A DNA stretch of 64,000 nucleotides from Embleya scabrispora DSM 41855 (GTDB taxonomy: Bacteria > Actinomycetota > Actinomycetes > Streptomycetales > Streptomycetaceae), in NCBI RefSeq assembly GCF_000372745.1, contig NZ_KB889686.1, forward strand, positions 143,913 to 207,912. Reading direction: 5' to 3'. Every line of letters starts with the position of its first letter. The stretch's first letter is position 1. Made by a program: the position numbers and the translations under genes. The notes beneath the pieces were generated by a model. It searched no databases and was not told the origin of the DNA. It saw only the letters and a program-made list of their open reading frames with translations. Shown piece by piece: positions 17,777-28,534 of the stretch.

Positions 17777-17924
17777 CAGCGGACGGAACAACGGGGACGG
17801 CGAACCAGGGCGCGGCGCTCGGCGGAGGCACGGCACAGCGCCGAACAGCGCCGAACCGCGCCGCGCCAAGCCCGGCCGAGCCGGCCGGAGACAGGCTTCG
17901 CCCCTTCGAACCGCAAGGGTGCGT

Positions 17925-19385
<1,461 letters not shown>

Positions 19386-19603
19386 TCAACGAGATTGGAT
19401 TTCGGCCGGCCGCTTCGCGCGGTCGGCGGCAGGACACACCCGACGACCGCACTTGCGCGCCGAATCCCTGCAACCGCACCGCGAGAGTCCCGCCGGCGGT
19501 TCGACGTTCACCGCGCAACTCGTACGTCGTCAACCACGCATGAGTCCGGCGAAGCTGTCATTCCGCAGGTCCTGGCCTTGGTCGAGCATTCTGCGGCACG
19601 ACC

Positions 19604-19624
19604 GGGGCCTTGCCGCAAGGCCCC
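19604..19624 (-). promoter_or_regulatory. Rifamycin-associated element (RAE) upstream of rox
   Basis: GGGGCCTTGC-C-GCAAGGCCCC is a perfect inverted repeat with 10-base arms and one central base, about 220-230 bases before the rox start. It matches the RAE described upstream of rifamycin-inactivating genes in actinomycetes (a GC-rich repeat built on TTGCGGCAAGGCCC). RAE lies at rifamycin-inducible promoters, so rox is expected to be induced by rifamycins. The sequence match is from memory. Confidence 0.8.
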
Positions 19625-19775
19625 TGGTGCGCTATATGTTGAGACAGGCAAGGGGTGGGTATTCTCCTTGCCTTTGTCTTTGCCGCCTGTGCGCCGGCGA
19701 CGCGGTACGAGGTCTTCCGCCGAGGTCTCCCGCGGAAATTCGATCAACGCGTCCGTGTCCGGGGCCGGTTGGGCT

Positions 19776-20456
19776 CTACTCGTGTGGTTCGGTGTCCAGG
19801 ATCATGCCTGCGGTGCCGCTGATCATGCGGCGCAGGATGGTGTCGGCCTGTTGGCTGTCGCGGGTCATGACCGCGTCGAGCAGGTCGCGGTGTGCCTTGT
19901 CGACGGCTTGGTCGGTCCAGTGGTGGGCGTCTTCGGGTGTGGGTCGGCTCCAGCGTCGGTACAGTTCGGCCTCTTCGCGCAGGGAGGCGGCGAGGTCGCG
20001 GAGCCGGGGGTTGGCGCAGCCGGCCAGGAGTGCGGTGTGGAAGTCGGCGTGGGCGATCAGCCAGTCCCGGTCGGGTTGGTCGCCGTTGCCGCGTGGGGTC
20101 TGTTCGAAGGTGTGGTGGGCGGCGAGTACTCGGGCCTGCCAGGCGAGGTCGCCCTGGTCGATGGCGCGGCCGAGGGTGAGGGATTCGATCTCGGTGCGGA
20201 CGTCGGTCAGGTCGGCGAGGCCGCGGGGGGTCACGTCGGTGACGCGGAATCCGTGATGGGCCTCGGAGGCGACCAGGTTCTTGGCGACGAGTTTGAGCAG
20301 GGCCTCGCGTACGGCGCCGGTGCTCACCTTGTAGCGCTCGCTGAGTTCGGGGAACTTCAGTCGTTGGCCGGGTCGTAGCCGGCCGCCCAGGATGTCGGCC
20401 CGGATGCGGTCGTGTACCGCGTCGCTGCGGGTCTGTTGCCCGGCTTCTCTCGCCAC
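19776..20456 (-). CDS. GntR family regulator with FCD domain (FadR subfamily)
   Basis: 226 residues. The N-terminal winged HTH has the signature VHDRIRADILGGRLRPGQRL and VSTGAVREALLKLVAKNLV (about residues 14-65), followed by an FCD ligand-binding domain. The latter has the usual helices with ADFHTALLAGCANPRL (about 138) and KAHRDLLDAVMTRDSQQAD near the end, supplying the His metal ligands. These regulators sense carboxylic acids or sugar acids. No target operon is adjacent in line; the PEBP gene is divergent from it, with an AT-rich gap (GAACTTTTAAAAGTAT near 20490) that may be an operator. Confidence 0.88.
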   Translation of the reverse strand: MAREAGQQTRSDAVHDRIRADILGGRLRPGQRLKFPELSERYKVSTGAVREALLKLVAKNLVASEAHHGFRVTDVTPRGLADLTDVRTEIESLTLGRAIDQGDLAWQARVLAAHHTFEQTPRGNGDQPDRDWLIAHADFHTALLAGCANPRLRDLAASLREEAELYRRWSRPTPEDAHHWTDQAVDKAHRDLLDAVMTRDSQQADTILRRMISGTAGMILDTEPHE

Positions 20457-20582
20457 GGGACGGATCCTACAACATTCGACAGATGACAGAACTTTTAAAA
20501 GTATGGTTAGCTATTGAAAGTCAGGACGAGCGTCCGAGGCCAACACCCGAGGCCGTCCGACTCGATGCGAGATGGGAACCCG

Positions 20583-21137
20583 ATGAACCCGATGAACCCG
20601 ATGACCAGCCCGTACGATCCCCTGCCCGCCGTGCCCGAGTTCGTGGTCACAAGCGCGGACGTCACCGACGGGGCGCCGCTGGCGCCCGCGCAGTTCGCCG
20701 CCATGAGTGGTGCCGCCGGAGCCGAGGACCGTTCCCCGCAGCTTTCGTGGACCGGCTTCCCGGCCGCCACCCGCAGCTTCGTCGTCACGATGTACGACCC
20801 CGATGCCCCGACCCCGTCCGGCTTTTGGCACTGGGCGGTGGCCGACATCGCCGCCGACGTGACGTCCCTCGACGCCGGCGCCGGCACGCCCGACAGCGGC
20901 GGACTGCCGGTCGGTGCCTTCCACGTGTCGAACGATGTGCGTGCGACCGCCTACGTCGGCGCCGCGCCGCCGCCGGGAACCGGCAGGCACCGCTACTACA
21001 TCGCTGTCACCGCACTCGACGTACCGTCCGTGACCGCCCTCGGCGTCACCCCGGAGTCGACCCCGGCCGCCCTGGGCTTCCTCACCCTCCAGCACACGCT
21101 CGCCCGAGCCCTCCTCGTGCCGTGGGCCGGCGAGTGA
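20583..21137 (+). CDS. PEBP (YbhB/YbcL, Raf-kinase-inhibitor-like) protein
   Basis: 184 residues from ATG 20583; the N-terminus M-N-P-M-N-P-M is coded by a 9-base tandem repeat, so ATGs at 20565, 20583 and 20592 all compete. Family signatures are present: SPQLSWTGFP (about 55), the ligand-site MYDPDAPTPSGFWHWAVADI (about 72-91) and GRHRYYIAVTALD (about 138). Bacterial PEBPs are small soluble proteins with an anion-binding pocket and no settled function. It is divergent from the GntR gene. Confidence 0.88.
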   Translation: MNPMNPMTSPYDPLPAVPEFVVTSADVTDGAPLAPAQFAAMSGAAGAEDRSPQLSWTGFPAATRSFVVTMYDPDAPTPSGFWHWAVADIAADVTSLDAGAGTPDSGGLPVGAFHVSNDVRATAYVGAAPPPGTGRHRYYIAVTALDVPSVTALGVTPESTPAALGFLTLQHTLARALLVPWAGE

Positions 21138-21151
21138 GACCCGGGTGCTTC

Positions 21152-21250
21152 ATGTGAGGCGAGCCCGACACGTCAGGCGAGCCGTGCGCGGCGGGTCCGA
21201 CATATGAGGCACTCATCCGCGGTGGGTCCGAGATGTGAGGCGAGCCCGAC
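21152..21250. repeat. Short direct repeats after the PEBP gene
   Basis: ATGTGAGGCGAGCCCGAC occurs exactly at 21152-21169 and 21233-21250. Between them two related units read GGGTCCGACATATGAGGC and GGGTCCGAGATGTGAGGC. All share (A/G)TGAGGC preceded by a GGTCCGA-like or CATG start. The 381-base gap 21138-21518 otherwise holds no gene; the promoter of the PPOX gene should be in its right half. Confidence 0.6.
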
Positions 21251-21518
21251 GGCACGACTTCACGCGAGCCGAGTGCGGGGCCGAGGTGTGCTGTTCCAGG
21301 TGAACAGCCGCCTCGGCCCCGGCCGCACCGCTCCGTGAGCGGATCGGAGTGTGCGCGGGTGAACGGGTTCTCGTCGCGTGGGGCGGGTACCCGCGGCGGT
21401 GGACGGCCGGAAACGGGCCTTTTGAAATCGACACGCCTTCGATGTCGAGAACGTGGCGTCGGCTCCGTCCCAGGGACATCAGCGGCCACGACGGGCCGCG
21501 CGTTGAAGGAGAACCGTC

Positions 21519-22055
21519 ATGAGCGAGCGCACGAAGCACGTGGGCACCGACGCAACCGTGCCAGCGAGCGAGATCACCGAGATCCTGAACCGCCCGATCA
21601 GCCGGGAACTGTTGGCCCGCGACCTGACCCGCCTGGCCTACGTCGCCAAGGACGGCACACCCCGCAATGTGCCGATCGCGTTCACCTGGAACGGCTCGCA
21701 GATCGTCATGTGCACCACGAAGAACGCCCCGAAGCTCCCGGCTCTGCGCAAGAACCCCATGGTTGCCCTGACGATCGACACCGAGGTGCACCCGCCCAAG
21801 ATCCTGCTCATCCGCGGACGGGCCGAGCTGGACGTCGTCGACGGCATCCCGGACGAGTATCTCCGGATGAACGGCAGCTACGAGATGACGCCCGAGCAAC
21901 GGGTGCACTGGGAGGCCGAGGTGCGCTCTCTCTACGACGGCATGGTTCGGATCGTGGTGACCCCGACGTGGGCGAAGTTGATCGACTTCGAGACGACTCT
22001 GCCGAGCGCGGTCGAGGAGCTGATCCGGCAGCGGGAGGAGCGCCGGCGCGCCTGA
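21519..22055 (+). CDS. Pyridoxamine 5'-phosphate oxidase-fold protein
   Basis: 178 residues from ATG 21519 with GAAGGAGAA directly upstream. Sequence order fits the split-barrel FMN/F420-binding family: ITEILNRPISRELLARDLTRLAYVAKDGTPRNVPI at the start, then FTWNGSQIVMCTTKNAPKL, NPMVALTIDTE and ILLIRGRAELD. The C-terminal helix region is charged. Such proteins bind FMN, heme or F420 and often reduce small organic molecules. No partner enzyme is adjacent; the YCII gene follows 156 bases later. Confidence 0.85.
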   Translation: MSERTKHVGTDATVPASEITEILNRPISRELLARDLTRLAYVAKDGTPRNVPIAFTWNGSQIVMCTTKNAPKLPALRKNPMVALTIDTEVHPPKILLIRGRAELDVVDGIPDEYLRMNGSYEMTPEQRVHWEAEVRSLYDGMVRIVVTPTWAKLIDFETTLPSAVEELIRQREERRRA

Positions 22056-22211
22056 GCGCCGAATGGTCGCTCGCCCCGAATGGATCGGCGCCGCGGAACG
22101 CGCGGAGTTTTCGAAGTCCGCCAAGATATGCCGCGGGGGATGTCGAGAACCCGCCCGCGGCTTCGTCCCCGGAGTGACACGGCCCACGGGCCCTACCGCA
22201 CCAAGGAGAAC

Positions 22212-22622
22212 ATGATGGCCAAGTATCTGCTGCTCAAGCACTACCGAGGCGCGCCGGCAGCGGTCAACGACGTCGCGATGGACCAGTGGACGCCGGAGGA
22301 GCTTTCGGCCCACGTGCAGTACATGGAGGACTTCGCGGCTCGGCTGGAGGCCACCGGCGAGTTGGTCGATCATCAGGCGCTCTCCCCGGAGGGGACGTTC
22401 GTCCGCTACGACGGCGAGGGGCGGCCGCCGGTCACCGACGGCCCGTTCGCGGAGACCAAGGACCTGATCGCGGGCTGGATGGTGATCGACGTCGAGACCC
22501 ACGAGCGCGCGCTGGAGCTGGCCGGCGAACTGTCCGCGGCTCCGGGTGCGGGTGGGAAGCCGATCCACGAGTGGCTCGAGGTACGCCCGTTCCTGGCCGC
22601 GTGCTCGACCATCACGGAGTGA
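22212..22622 (+). CDS. DGPF/YCII domain protein
   Basis: 136 residues from ATG 22212 (AAGGAG at 22203-22208). Near the middle it has VTDGPFAETKDLIAGWMVID, the DGPF signature, and the N-terminus MAKYLLLKHYRG is typical. The gene stops three bases before the GTG of an ECF42 sigma factor. This DGPF-ECF42 pairing is known widely in actinobacteria and the two are thought to work together; the molecular role of DGPF proteins is unknown. Confidence 0.92.
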   Translation: MMAKYLLLKHYRGAPAAVNDVAMDQWTPEELSAHVQYMEDFAARLEATGELVDHQALSPEGTFVRYDGEGRPPVTDGPFAETKDLIAGWMVIDVETHERALELAGELSAAPGAGGKPIHEWLEVRPFLAACSTITE

Positions 22623-22625
22623 CGC

Positions 22626-23774
<1,149 letters not shown>

Positions 23775-23941
23775 CCGACGGGCTGCGGGCGCGAGGCGGG
23801 CATTCGCCGGCGCGATGACACTCGGAGCGCGTCTTCGGCCCGCCGGTCGGGGCCGGGGTGTGGCGCGTGGTCCGAGGCCAGGGGTGTCGGACCACGCGGG
23901 TGAGGATGGCCGGTGAGTCCAATTGGACTCGTTGGGCGCGG

Positions 23942-24345
23942 TTATGGGCGGACCGCTAGCGCGTCGACCTCGAAGAGCATGTCGGGGAGGGCCAGGGCGG
24001 CGACGCCGAGGAGGGTTTGGGCCGGCGGCTGGTCGCCCCGGATGCGGGTGATCACCGCGAGGAGGGCTTCGAGCTTCGCGTGGTCGTGATCCACGATGTA
24101 TGTGCCGAGGCGGGCCACGTCTGGGAAGTCCAGGCCGGCTGCGGCGAGGGCGGTGCCCAGATTGCGAAGGAGCGTTCGACCTGGGCTGCGAAGTCCGACG
24201 AGTCGACGGCGCCGGTCGGGCCGGAGCCGTACTGGCCGGCGATGAAGACCAGGTCGGGGCGGGGGGCGTCGACGACATGGCTGTAGCCGAACGCCACCGG
24301 GTCGTGCAGGTCGGCCGGGTTGGTGATGGTGATGGAACGGCTCAT
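23942..24345 (-). pseudogene. ridA: RidA family gene with a single-base frameshift
   Basis: The minus strand from ATG 24345 encodes a RidA-like start (SITITNPADLHDP, GYSHVV, FIAGQYG, AAQVERSFA). At about 24161-24164 the frame must shift by one base: the sequence reads GCAATCTGGGC where GCAAATCTGGGC would continue. The next frame supplies the rest (NLGTALAAAGLDFPDVARLG, YIVDHDHAKLEALL, PPAQTLLGVAALALPDMLFE) to a TAA at 23942. Total length is 404 bases, not a multiple of three. RidA deaminates reactive enamine/imine intermediates. It is either truly inactivated or a sequencing error. Confidence 0.85.
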
Positions 24346-24424
24346 GATCGCCGCGCGCCGTTCGAGCCGGGGCCCTTGCCGTCCTGTCCCGGGACCTGCC
24401 CGGGACACCCGAGCGTCGCCCGGG

Positions 24425-25963
24425 TCAGTGCACGTCGCTCGACGCCCTCGCCGTTTCGGTTCGGGCGCGGCGGCGCGTGGTCATCGCCCAGGCGGCCGGC
24501 GCGGTTGCGGCGAGCAGCGCTGCGGCCGTCGCCAGTGCGTGCTGCGCGCTCAGGCCCGGGGCCTGCCCGGAGCCGCTGCCGGTCAGGTAGACGCCGCCGA
24601 CGATGGCGACGCCGAGTGTGCCGCCGAGTTGCTGGACGGCGTTGAGGAGCCCTGCCGCCGAGCCGGTCTCCTGCGGCGAGACGTGGCGCAGCGCGGCGGT
24701 GAAGAACGGCGCGGTGAACAGGCCGACACCGAGGCCGGCCAGGACGAGAGCGAACGGCAGGCCGAGCGGGTAGTCGCCGGCGGGCGCGACTCGGTACGCC
24801 AGGGCTGCGGCGGCGAGGCCGGCGGCGAGAGTGGCAATGCCGGCGTGCAGGACACGGGTGCCGTAGCGGGGGACGAGGTGGCTGCCGGCGGCCCAGGAGG
24901 CGACGGCCAGGCCGGCGGACCACGGCAGCAGGGTGAGGCCGGCGGCGAGCGGGCCGTTGTCCAAGCCCAGTTCCAGGTGCAGCACGACGGTGATCATGAC
25001 GCCGTTCATGACGGCGAAGAAAAGGGTGGAGGTGGCCAGTGCGGCGGGGAAGGCACGACCGCGCAGCAGGGACGGCTCGATCAGCGGGGTACGGCCGGCG
25101 GCGGCCGCGCGGCGCTGGTGGGCGGTGAACACGATCAGGACGAGCGTGCCGAGCGCGGCGGCGGCCCATGCCCCGGTTTTCGGCGCACCGGTGCCGGCGG
25201 TGAGCGGGCACACCAGAAGAGCGGTGCCGACCATGGCCAGGGCGGTGCCGGTCGGGTCCAGGCGGGGGCGTACGGGGGCGCGGTCCTCGCGCAGCCGCGG
25301 TGCGATGGCCAGGACGGCCGCGGCGAGGGGCAGGTTGACCAGGAACACCGCGCGCCAGGAGGTGCCGAACAGGTCGGCATGGGTGAGCACGCCGCCCAGG
25401 ACCGGGCCGAGGACCGCTGACAGGCCCATGACCGGGCCGATGGTGCCCAGCGCCTTGGGTAGCTCGTCGCCGTCGAACATGGCGCGGATCAGTCCGAACG
25501 TCTGCGGGATGATCAGGGCGGCGGCGGCACCTTGGGCCGCGCGTACGCCGATGAGGACGCCGGCGGTGGGGGCGAGCGCGCAGGCCAGTGATGTGAGGGC
25601 GAACGCGGTGACGCCGATCCGAAAGATCCGGCGGCGGCCGGCGATGTCGCCGAGACGGGCGGCGGTGAGCAGGCCGAGGGCGAAGGCGAGGGTGTACGCG
25701 GCGCTGTACCAGGGGATCGCGGCGGCGGGACCGCCGAGGTCGGCGTGGATGACGGGACCGGCGACCTGGACGATCGTGGCGTCGAGGAGGTTCATGGCCT
25801 CGGCGGTGAGCAGCGCGATCAGGGCGGTCCACCGCCGGGGATACGCGACGGGGGTCGGTTGGACGGAGCGGGCGGCGACACCGGCGGTGCGGGTGGGCTC
25901 GGTGGGTTGCTTGGTGGAGTGCGAGGCGGGCTCGTTGGAGTGCTGGGTGGAGCGCTCGGTCAT
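24425..25963 (-). CDS. MFS drug efflux transporter (DHA2, 14-TM family)
   Basis: 512 residues from ATG 25963. About 45 hydrophilic residues precede the first helix (WTALIALLTAEAMNLLDATI, motif D1 of DHA2 pumps). Motif A is LGLLTAARLGDIAGRRR and motif C is GPVMGLSAVLGPVLGGVLTH, diagnostic of antiporters. A central loop and a second bundle follow, with a last helix ALATAAALLAATAPAAWAM. It would export drugs or metabolites by proton antiport. A divergent Lrp-type regulator at 26201 and an octanucleotide array in the shared promoter region suggest control from that gap. The frame extends upstream through the repeat, but the 25963 start matches the family. Confidence 0.88.
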   Translation of the reverse strand: MTERSTQHSNEPASHSTKQPTEPTRTAGVAARSVQPTPVAYPRRWTALIALLTAEAMNLLDATIVQVAGPVIHADLGGPAAAIPWYSAAYTLAFALGLLTAARLGDIAGRRRIFRIGVTAFALTSLACALAPTAGVLIGVRAAQGAAAALIIPQTFGLIRAMFDGDELPKALGTIGPVMGLSAVLGPVLGGVLTHADLFGTSWRAVFLVNLPLAAAVLAIAPRLREDRAPVRPRLDPTGTALAMVGTALLVCPLTAGTGAPKTGAWAAAALGTLVLIVFTAHQRRAAAAGRTPLIEPSLLRGRAFPAALATSTLFFAVMNGVMITVVLHLELGLDNGPLAAGLTLLPWSAGLAVASWAAGSHLVPRYGTRVLHAGIATLAAGLAAAALAYRVAPAGDYPLGLPFALVLAGLGVGLFTAPFFTAALRHVSPQETGSAAGLLNAVQQLGGTLGVAIVGGVYLTGSGSGQAPGLSAQHALATAAALLAATAPAAWAMTTRRRARTETARASSDVH

Positions 25964-26040
25964 GGGGACCCCCGTGAGTGGTGTGGTGCGCGGATTCGGG
26001 GCCTGCGGGTTCACCGGTCTGCCGTCCCGGCGCTTCCCGG

Positions 26041-26112
26041 TGTCCTGGTGTCCTGGTGTCCTGGTGTCCCGGTGTCCCGGTGTCCCGGTGTCCCGGTGTC
26101 CCGGTGTCCCGG
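26041..26112. repeat. Octanucleotide tandem repeat, nine copies
   Basis: Nine uninterrupted 8-base units: three TGTCCTGG followed by six TGTCCCGG. It lies 78-149 bases upstream of the MFS start and about 90-160 upstream of the Lrp gene, in their divergent promoter region. Eight is not a multiple of three, so copy-number change would alter spacing or any upstream frame. Such arrays expand and contract by slippage. Confidence 0.95.
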
Positions 26113-26200
26113 TTGGGCACCACCCTGGTCCGGCTTTCACTTTCGGTTCCACTTTTGGCGGTCGAACCGATGATTGCTTCCGTCAAGCTCGGCTATTTTG

Positions 26201-27184
26201 ATGGATATGCTCGAACTGGACGATCTGGACCGTGGCCTGATCCACGCTCTCCACGTGGACGCGCGCGCCCCGTTCACCCTCGTCGCCGAGGTCCTCGGTT
26301 CCTCGACCCAGACCGTGGTCCGCCGCTACCGCCGCCTGTACGCCGAAGGCGGCCTGCGCGTGGTCGCCCTGCCGACTCCGCGCAGCACCCCCGCGCACCA
26401 GTGGTTCGTCCGCCTGACCGCCGCCACTCGCACCGCCCACGACATCGCGGTCGCGTTGGCCCGCCGCCCCGACGCCTCGTGGGTCCGGCTGACCTCCGGC
26501 GGTACCGAGATCGTCGCGATCATCCACACCGCGCCCAGCGGCCCGGACGCCCACTCCCTCCTGCTGCGCGACATTCCGCGCACCGCCGGAATCACCGCGG
26601 TCTCCGCGCACTACCTGCTGCACACCTACCTGGGCGGGCCCACCGCGTGGCGCGGCCGGCTGGGCGCGCTGACCCCCGAACAGGAGGCCCGGCTGCGCGC
26701 CCACGACGTCCCGGCCGCCGACATCGAGGGCGACGACCCGTACACACTCACCGACGCCGACCTGCGCTTGCTGGCCGCGCTGCGCGAGGACGCCCGGGCG
26801 GGCTACACGGAACTGGCGGCCGCGACCGGCTCCACGCCCTCCACGGTCACCCGTCGGCTGACTCGATTGCGCTCGCGTGGTGCGCTGTTCTTCGACGTCG
26901 ACATCGAACCCGCCTTCCTCGGCGCCACCGTGTCCGCGCTGCTGTGGATGCAGGTCGCCCCCAGCCGCCTCGACGAGGTGGCCACGGTGCTCGCCGGCCA
27001 CGAGGAACTCGCCGTCGTCGCCGCCACCACCGGTCCGACCAACCTGGTCGCCCACGCCCTGTGCCGCGACGCGGAGGCCCTGCACCACTACCTGATTCGC
27101 CGCGTCGCCCTGGACGCCATCACCCGCATCGAGACCGCACCGGTCCTGCGCACCTACAAGGCCGCCGCCACGCTGCGCGGCTGA
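26201..27184 (+). CDS. Double Lrp/AsnC family regulator
   Basis: 327 residues from ATG 26201 (or 326 minus two from ATG 26207). Two Lrp units in tandem: HTH at about 5-45 (LDDLDRGLIHALHVDARAPF, SSTQTVVRRYRRL) then an AsnC-like ligand half, and a second HTH at about 187-232 (LTDADLRLLAALREDARAGY, STPSTVTRRLTRL) then a RAM-like half. This doubled form is frequent in actinomycetes. TATTTT at 26194-26199 is 7 bases before the second ATG and no ribosome-binding site is seen, so the message may be leaderless. It probably controls the divergent MFS gene in response to an amino acid or related ligand. Confidence 0.88.
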   Translation: MDMLELDDLDRGLIHALHVDARAPFTLVAEVLGSSTQTVVRRYRRLYAEGGLRVVALPTPRSTPAHQWFVRLTAATRTAHDIAVALARRPDASWVRLTSGGTEIVAIIHTAPSGPDAHSLLLRDIPRTAGITAVSAHYLLHTYLGGPTAWRGRLGALTPEQEARLRAHDVPAADIEGDDPYTLTDADLRLLAALREDARAGYTELAAATGSTPSTVTRRLTRLRSRGALFFDVDIEPAFLGATVSALLWMQVAPSRLDEVATVLAGHEELAVVAATTGPTNLVAHALCRDAEALHHYLIRRVALDAITRIETAPVLRTYKAAATLRG

Positions 27185-27239
27185 CGACCCGCCCGCCGGC
27201 CTCGGGAACGGAGCACGCGGCGAGTCGAGGGGAGTGCGC

Positions 27240-27803
27240 TCAGCCGCCCACCGCCGTGTGCAACCGGGCCATGGCCAGGCGCAGTTCGCGCCCGGTGCCG
27301 ATCGGCACGATGGCGGCCCGACCCGGTACCCGGACGCCGCCGGTGAGGGCGACCCGGGTCGTGTCGTGTTCGGCGACCGCGGCCATGCCGATGATCACGA
27401 ACCGGCTCTGCAGCCAGCACCAGCCCGGCCGCAGGACGCCGTCGAAGCGGGCCCGCATGCCGTAACGGCTGCGCGCGTATGCCTCGACGCGATCACCGTC
27501 GCGCCGGGACACCCGGACGTGCCGCATGTCCGGCTGGAACCGGCCGAAGCCCTGCTCCAGGTCGCCCATCACCGCCCAGACATCGGCGAACGGCGCGGGC
27601 ACCACACCCTCGACGACACGAGCGCCCGGGATGCCGGCGGTCAGCGCACGCAGGCGGGCAACCGCGTCGACGTGCACGGGAACCCAGCGGGCGGGATGCA
27701 CACGTACGTGTTCGACACTCGTGGAATCGATGCCCATCGGCTCGACCCGGGTGGGTTCGGCATCGTCCGATCCGATGTTGCCGGGGTCGCGTGGCTCGGT
27801 CAT
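27240..27803 (-). CDS. SRPBCC-like protein coupled to an ECF sigma factor
   Basis: 187 residues from ATG 27803, which overlaps the sigma stop as ATGA; a GTG at 27812 is also in frame. The N-terminal 40 residues are hydrophilic. The rest has alternating strands and helices with PAPFADVWAVMGDLEQGF, a START/polyketide-cyclase-type opening (A-x-x-x-V-W), and GVRVPGRAAIVPIGTGREL near the end. SRPBCC domains enclose hydrophobic ligands. As the third gene of a fully overlapping operon it may sense a ligand for, or modulate, the sigma factor; that is inference. Confidence 0.65.
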   Translation of the reverse strand: MTEPRDPGNIGSDDAEPTRVEPMGIDSTSVEHVRVHPARWVPVHVDAVARLRALTAGIPGARVVEGVVPAPFADVWAVMGDLEQGFGRFQPDMRHVRVSRRDGDRVEAYARSRYGMRARFDGVLRPGWCWLQSRFVIIGMAAVAEHDTTRVALTGGVRVPGRAAIVPIGTGRELRLAMARLHTAVGG

Positions 27804-28534
27804 GCCGTCCACATCCTTCGGAATCCCGCCCGGGCGCGATGCAGCCGGGACTTGACGGTGCCTTCGGGGACGCCGAGCAGATCGGCGGCGGTTTGTTCGT
27901 CCAGGCCCTCGACGTCGCGCAGCACCAGTACGGCACGGTGTTCGGGCGACAGCCTGGCCAGTACGTCGTCGATGTCGGCGGCCAGCTGCGGGTCGCCGGG
28001 CGCGGGCAGTTCGGTCGATTCGATCGGGGTGTCGCGTCCCGCTCGGCGGGCGATCCGGATCGCCTCGCGCACCGCGATCGCGCGGACCCAGCCGTACAGC
28101 GCCTCCGGTTCCTCGAGGTTGCGCAGCGCGCGGAAGACCACGACCAGCGTTTCCTGGACCGCGTCCTGACGGGCGTCGAGCGCGATCGGACCGCAGATGG
28201 TGGCGACGTAGGGGATCAGGTGATCGAGCAGGTCGCTCATCGCGAGGGTGTCGCCGCGGCGGGCGGCGCGGGCGAGGGCGATGCCGCGCGTACGGCGGTC
28301 TTCGGTCCGGTCTTCGGTGCGGTCGACGCGGTCTTCGACTCGGTGCTCGATGCGGCCGTCGGGAGGGTTCTCGGCCCGGTCGTCGGCTCGGTCTCCGACG
28401 TGGTGCTCGGTTCCCCGGTCGATTCGGTCCTCGGCTGGGGCACCGCTTGGGTGTTCGAATCGATCCCGGCTTCGGTCCTGGCTGCGCTCTTCGGTTCGGT
28501 CTTCGGTTCGGCGATCCGGCACGGTGGTGATCAT
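27800..28534 (-). CDS. ECF sigma factor with Asp/Arg/Glu-rich N-terminal extension
   Basis: 244 residues from ATG 28534, overlapping the previous stop as ATGA. The first 80 residues are an unusual charged low-complexity stretch (repeats such as RTEDRTEDRR, DRSRDRFEH, RVEDRVDR). Then sigma2 (ALDARQDAVQETLVVVFRAL, YGWVRAIAVREAIRIARR) and sigma4 (LSPEHRAVLVLRDVEGLDEQ, VPEGTVKSRLHRAR). The DNA of the extension is a run of imperfect TTCGGT/TCGGTC repeats and probably grew by slippage. It lies between a DUF3995 membrane protein and an SRPBCC protein, both overlapping it by four bases; no classical anti-sigma gene is present. Confidence 0.85.
   Translation of the reverse strand: MITTVPDRRTEDRTEERSQDRSRDRFEHPSGAPAEDRIDRGTEHHVGDRADDRAENPPDGRIEHRVEDRVDRTEDRTEDRRTRGIALARAARRGDTLAMSDLLDHLIPYVATICGPIALDARQDAVQETLVVVFRALRNLEEPEALYGWVRAIAVREAIRIARRAGRDTPIESTELPAPGDPQLAADIDDVLARLSPEHRAVLVLRDVEGLDEQTAADLLGVPEGTVKSRLHRARAGFRRMWTA

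Noticed and set aside
26041..26112. CRISPR-like array
   Set aside because: Units are 8 bases long, contiguous and without spacers, so this is a simple tandem repeat. No CRISPR array or cas gene was seen.
25964..26152. Upstream extension of the MFS transporter through the octanucleotide repeat
   Set aside because: The frame is open, but the extension is a GTPGHRDT-like repeat product without family similarity. The start at 25963 fits DHA2 pumps.
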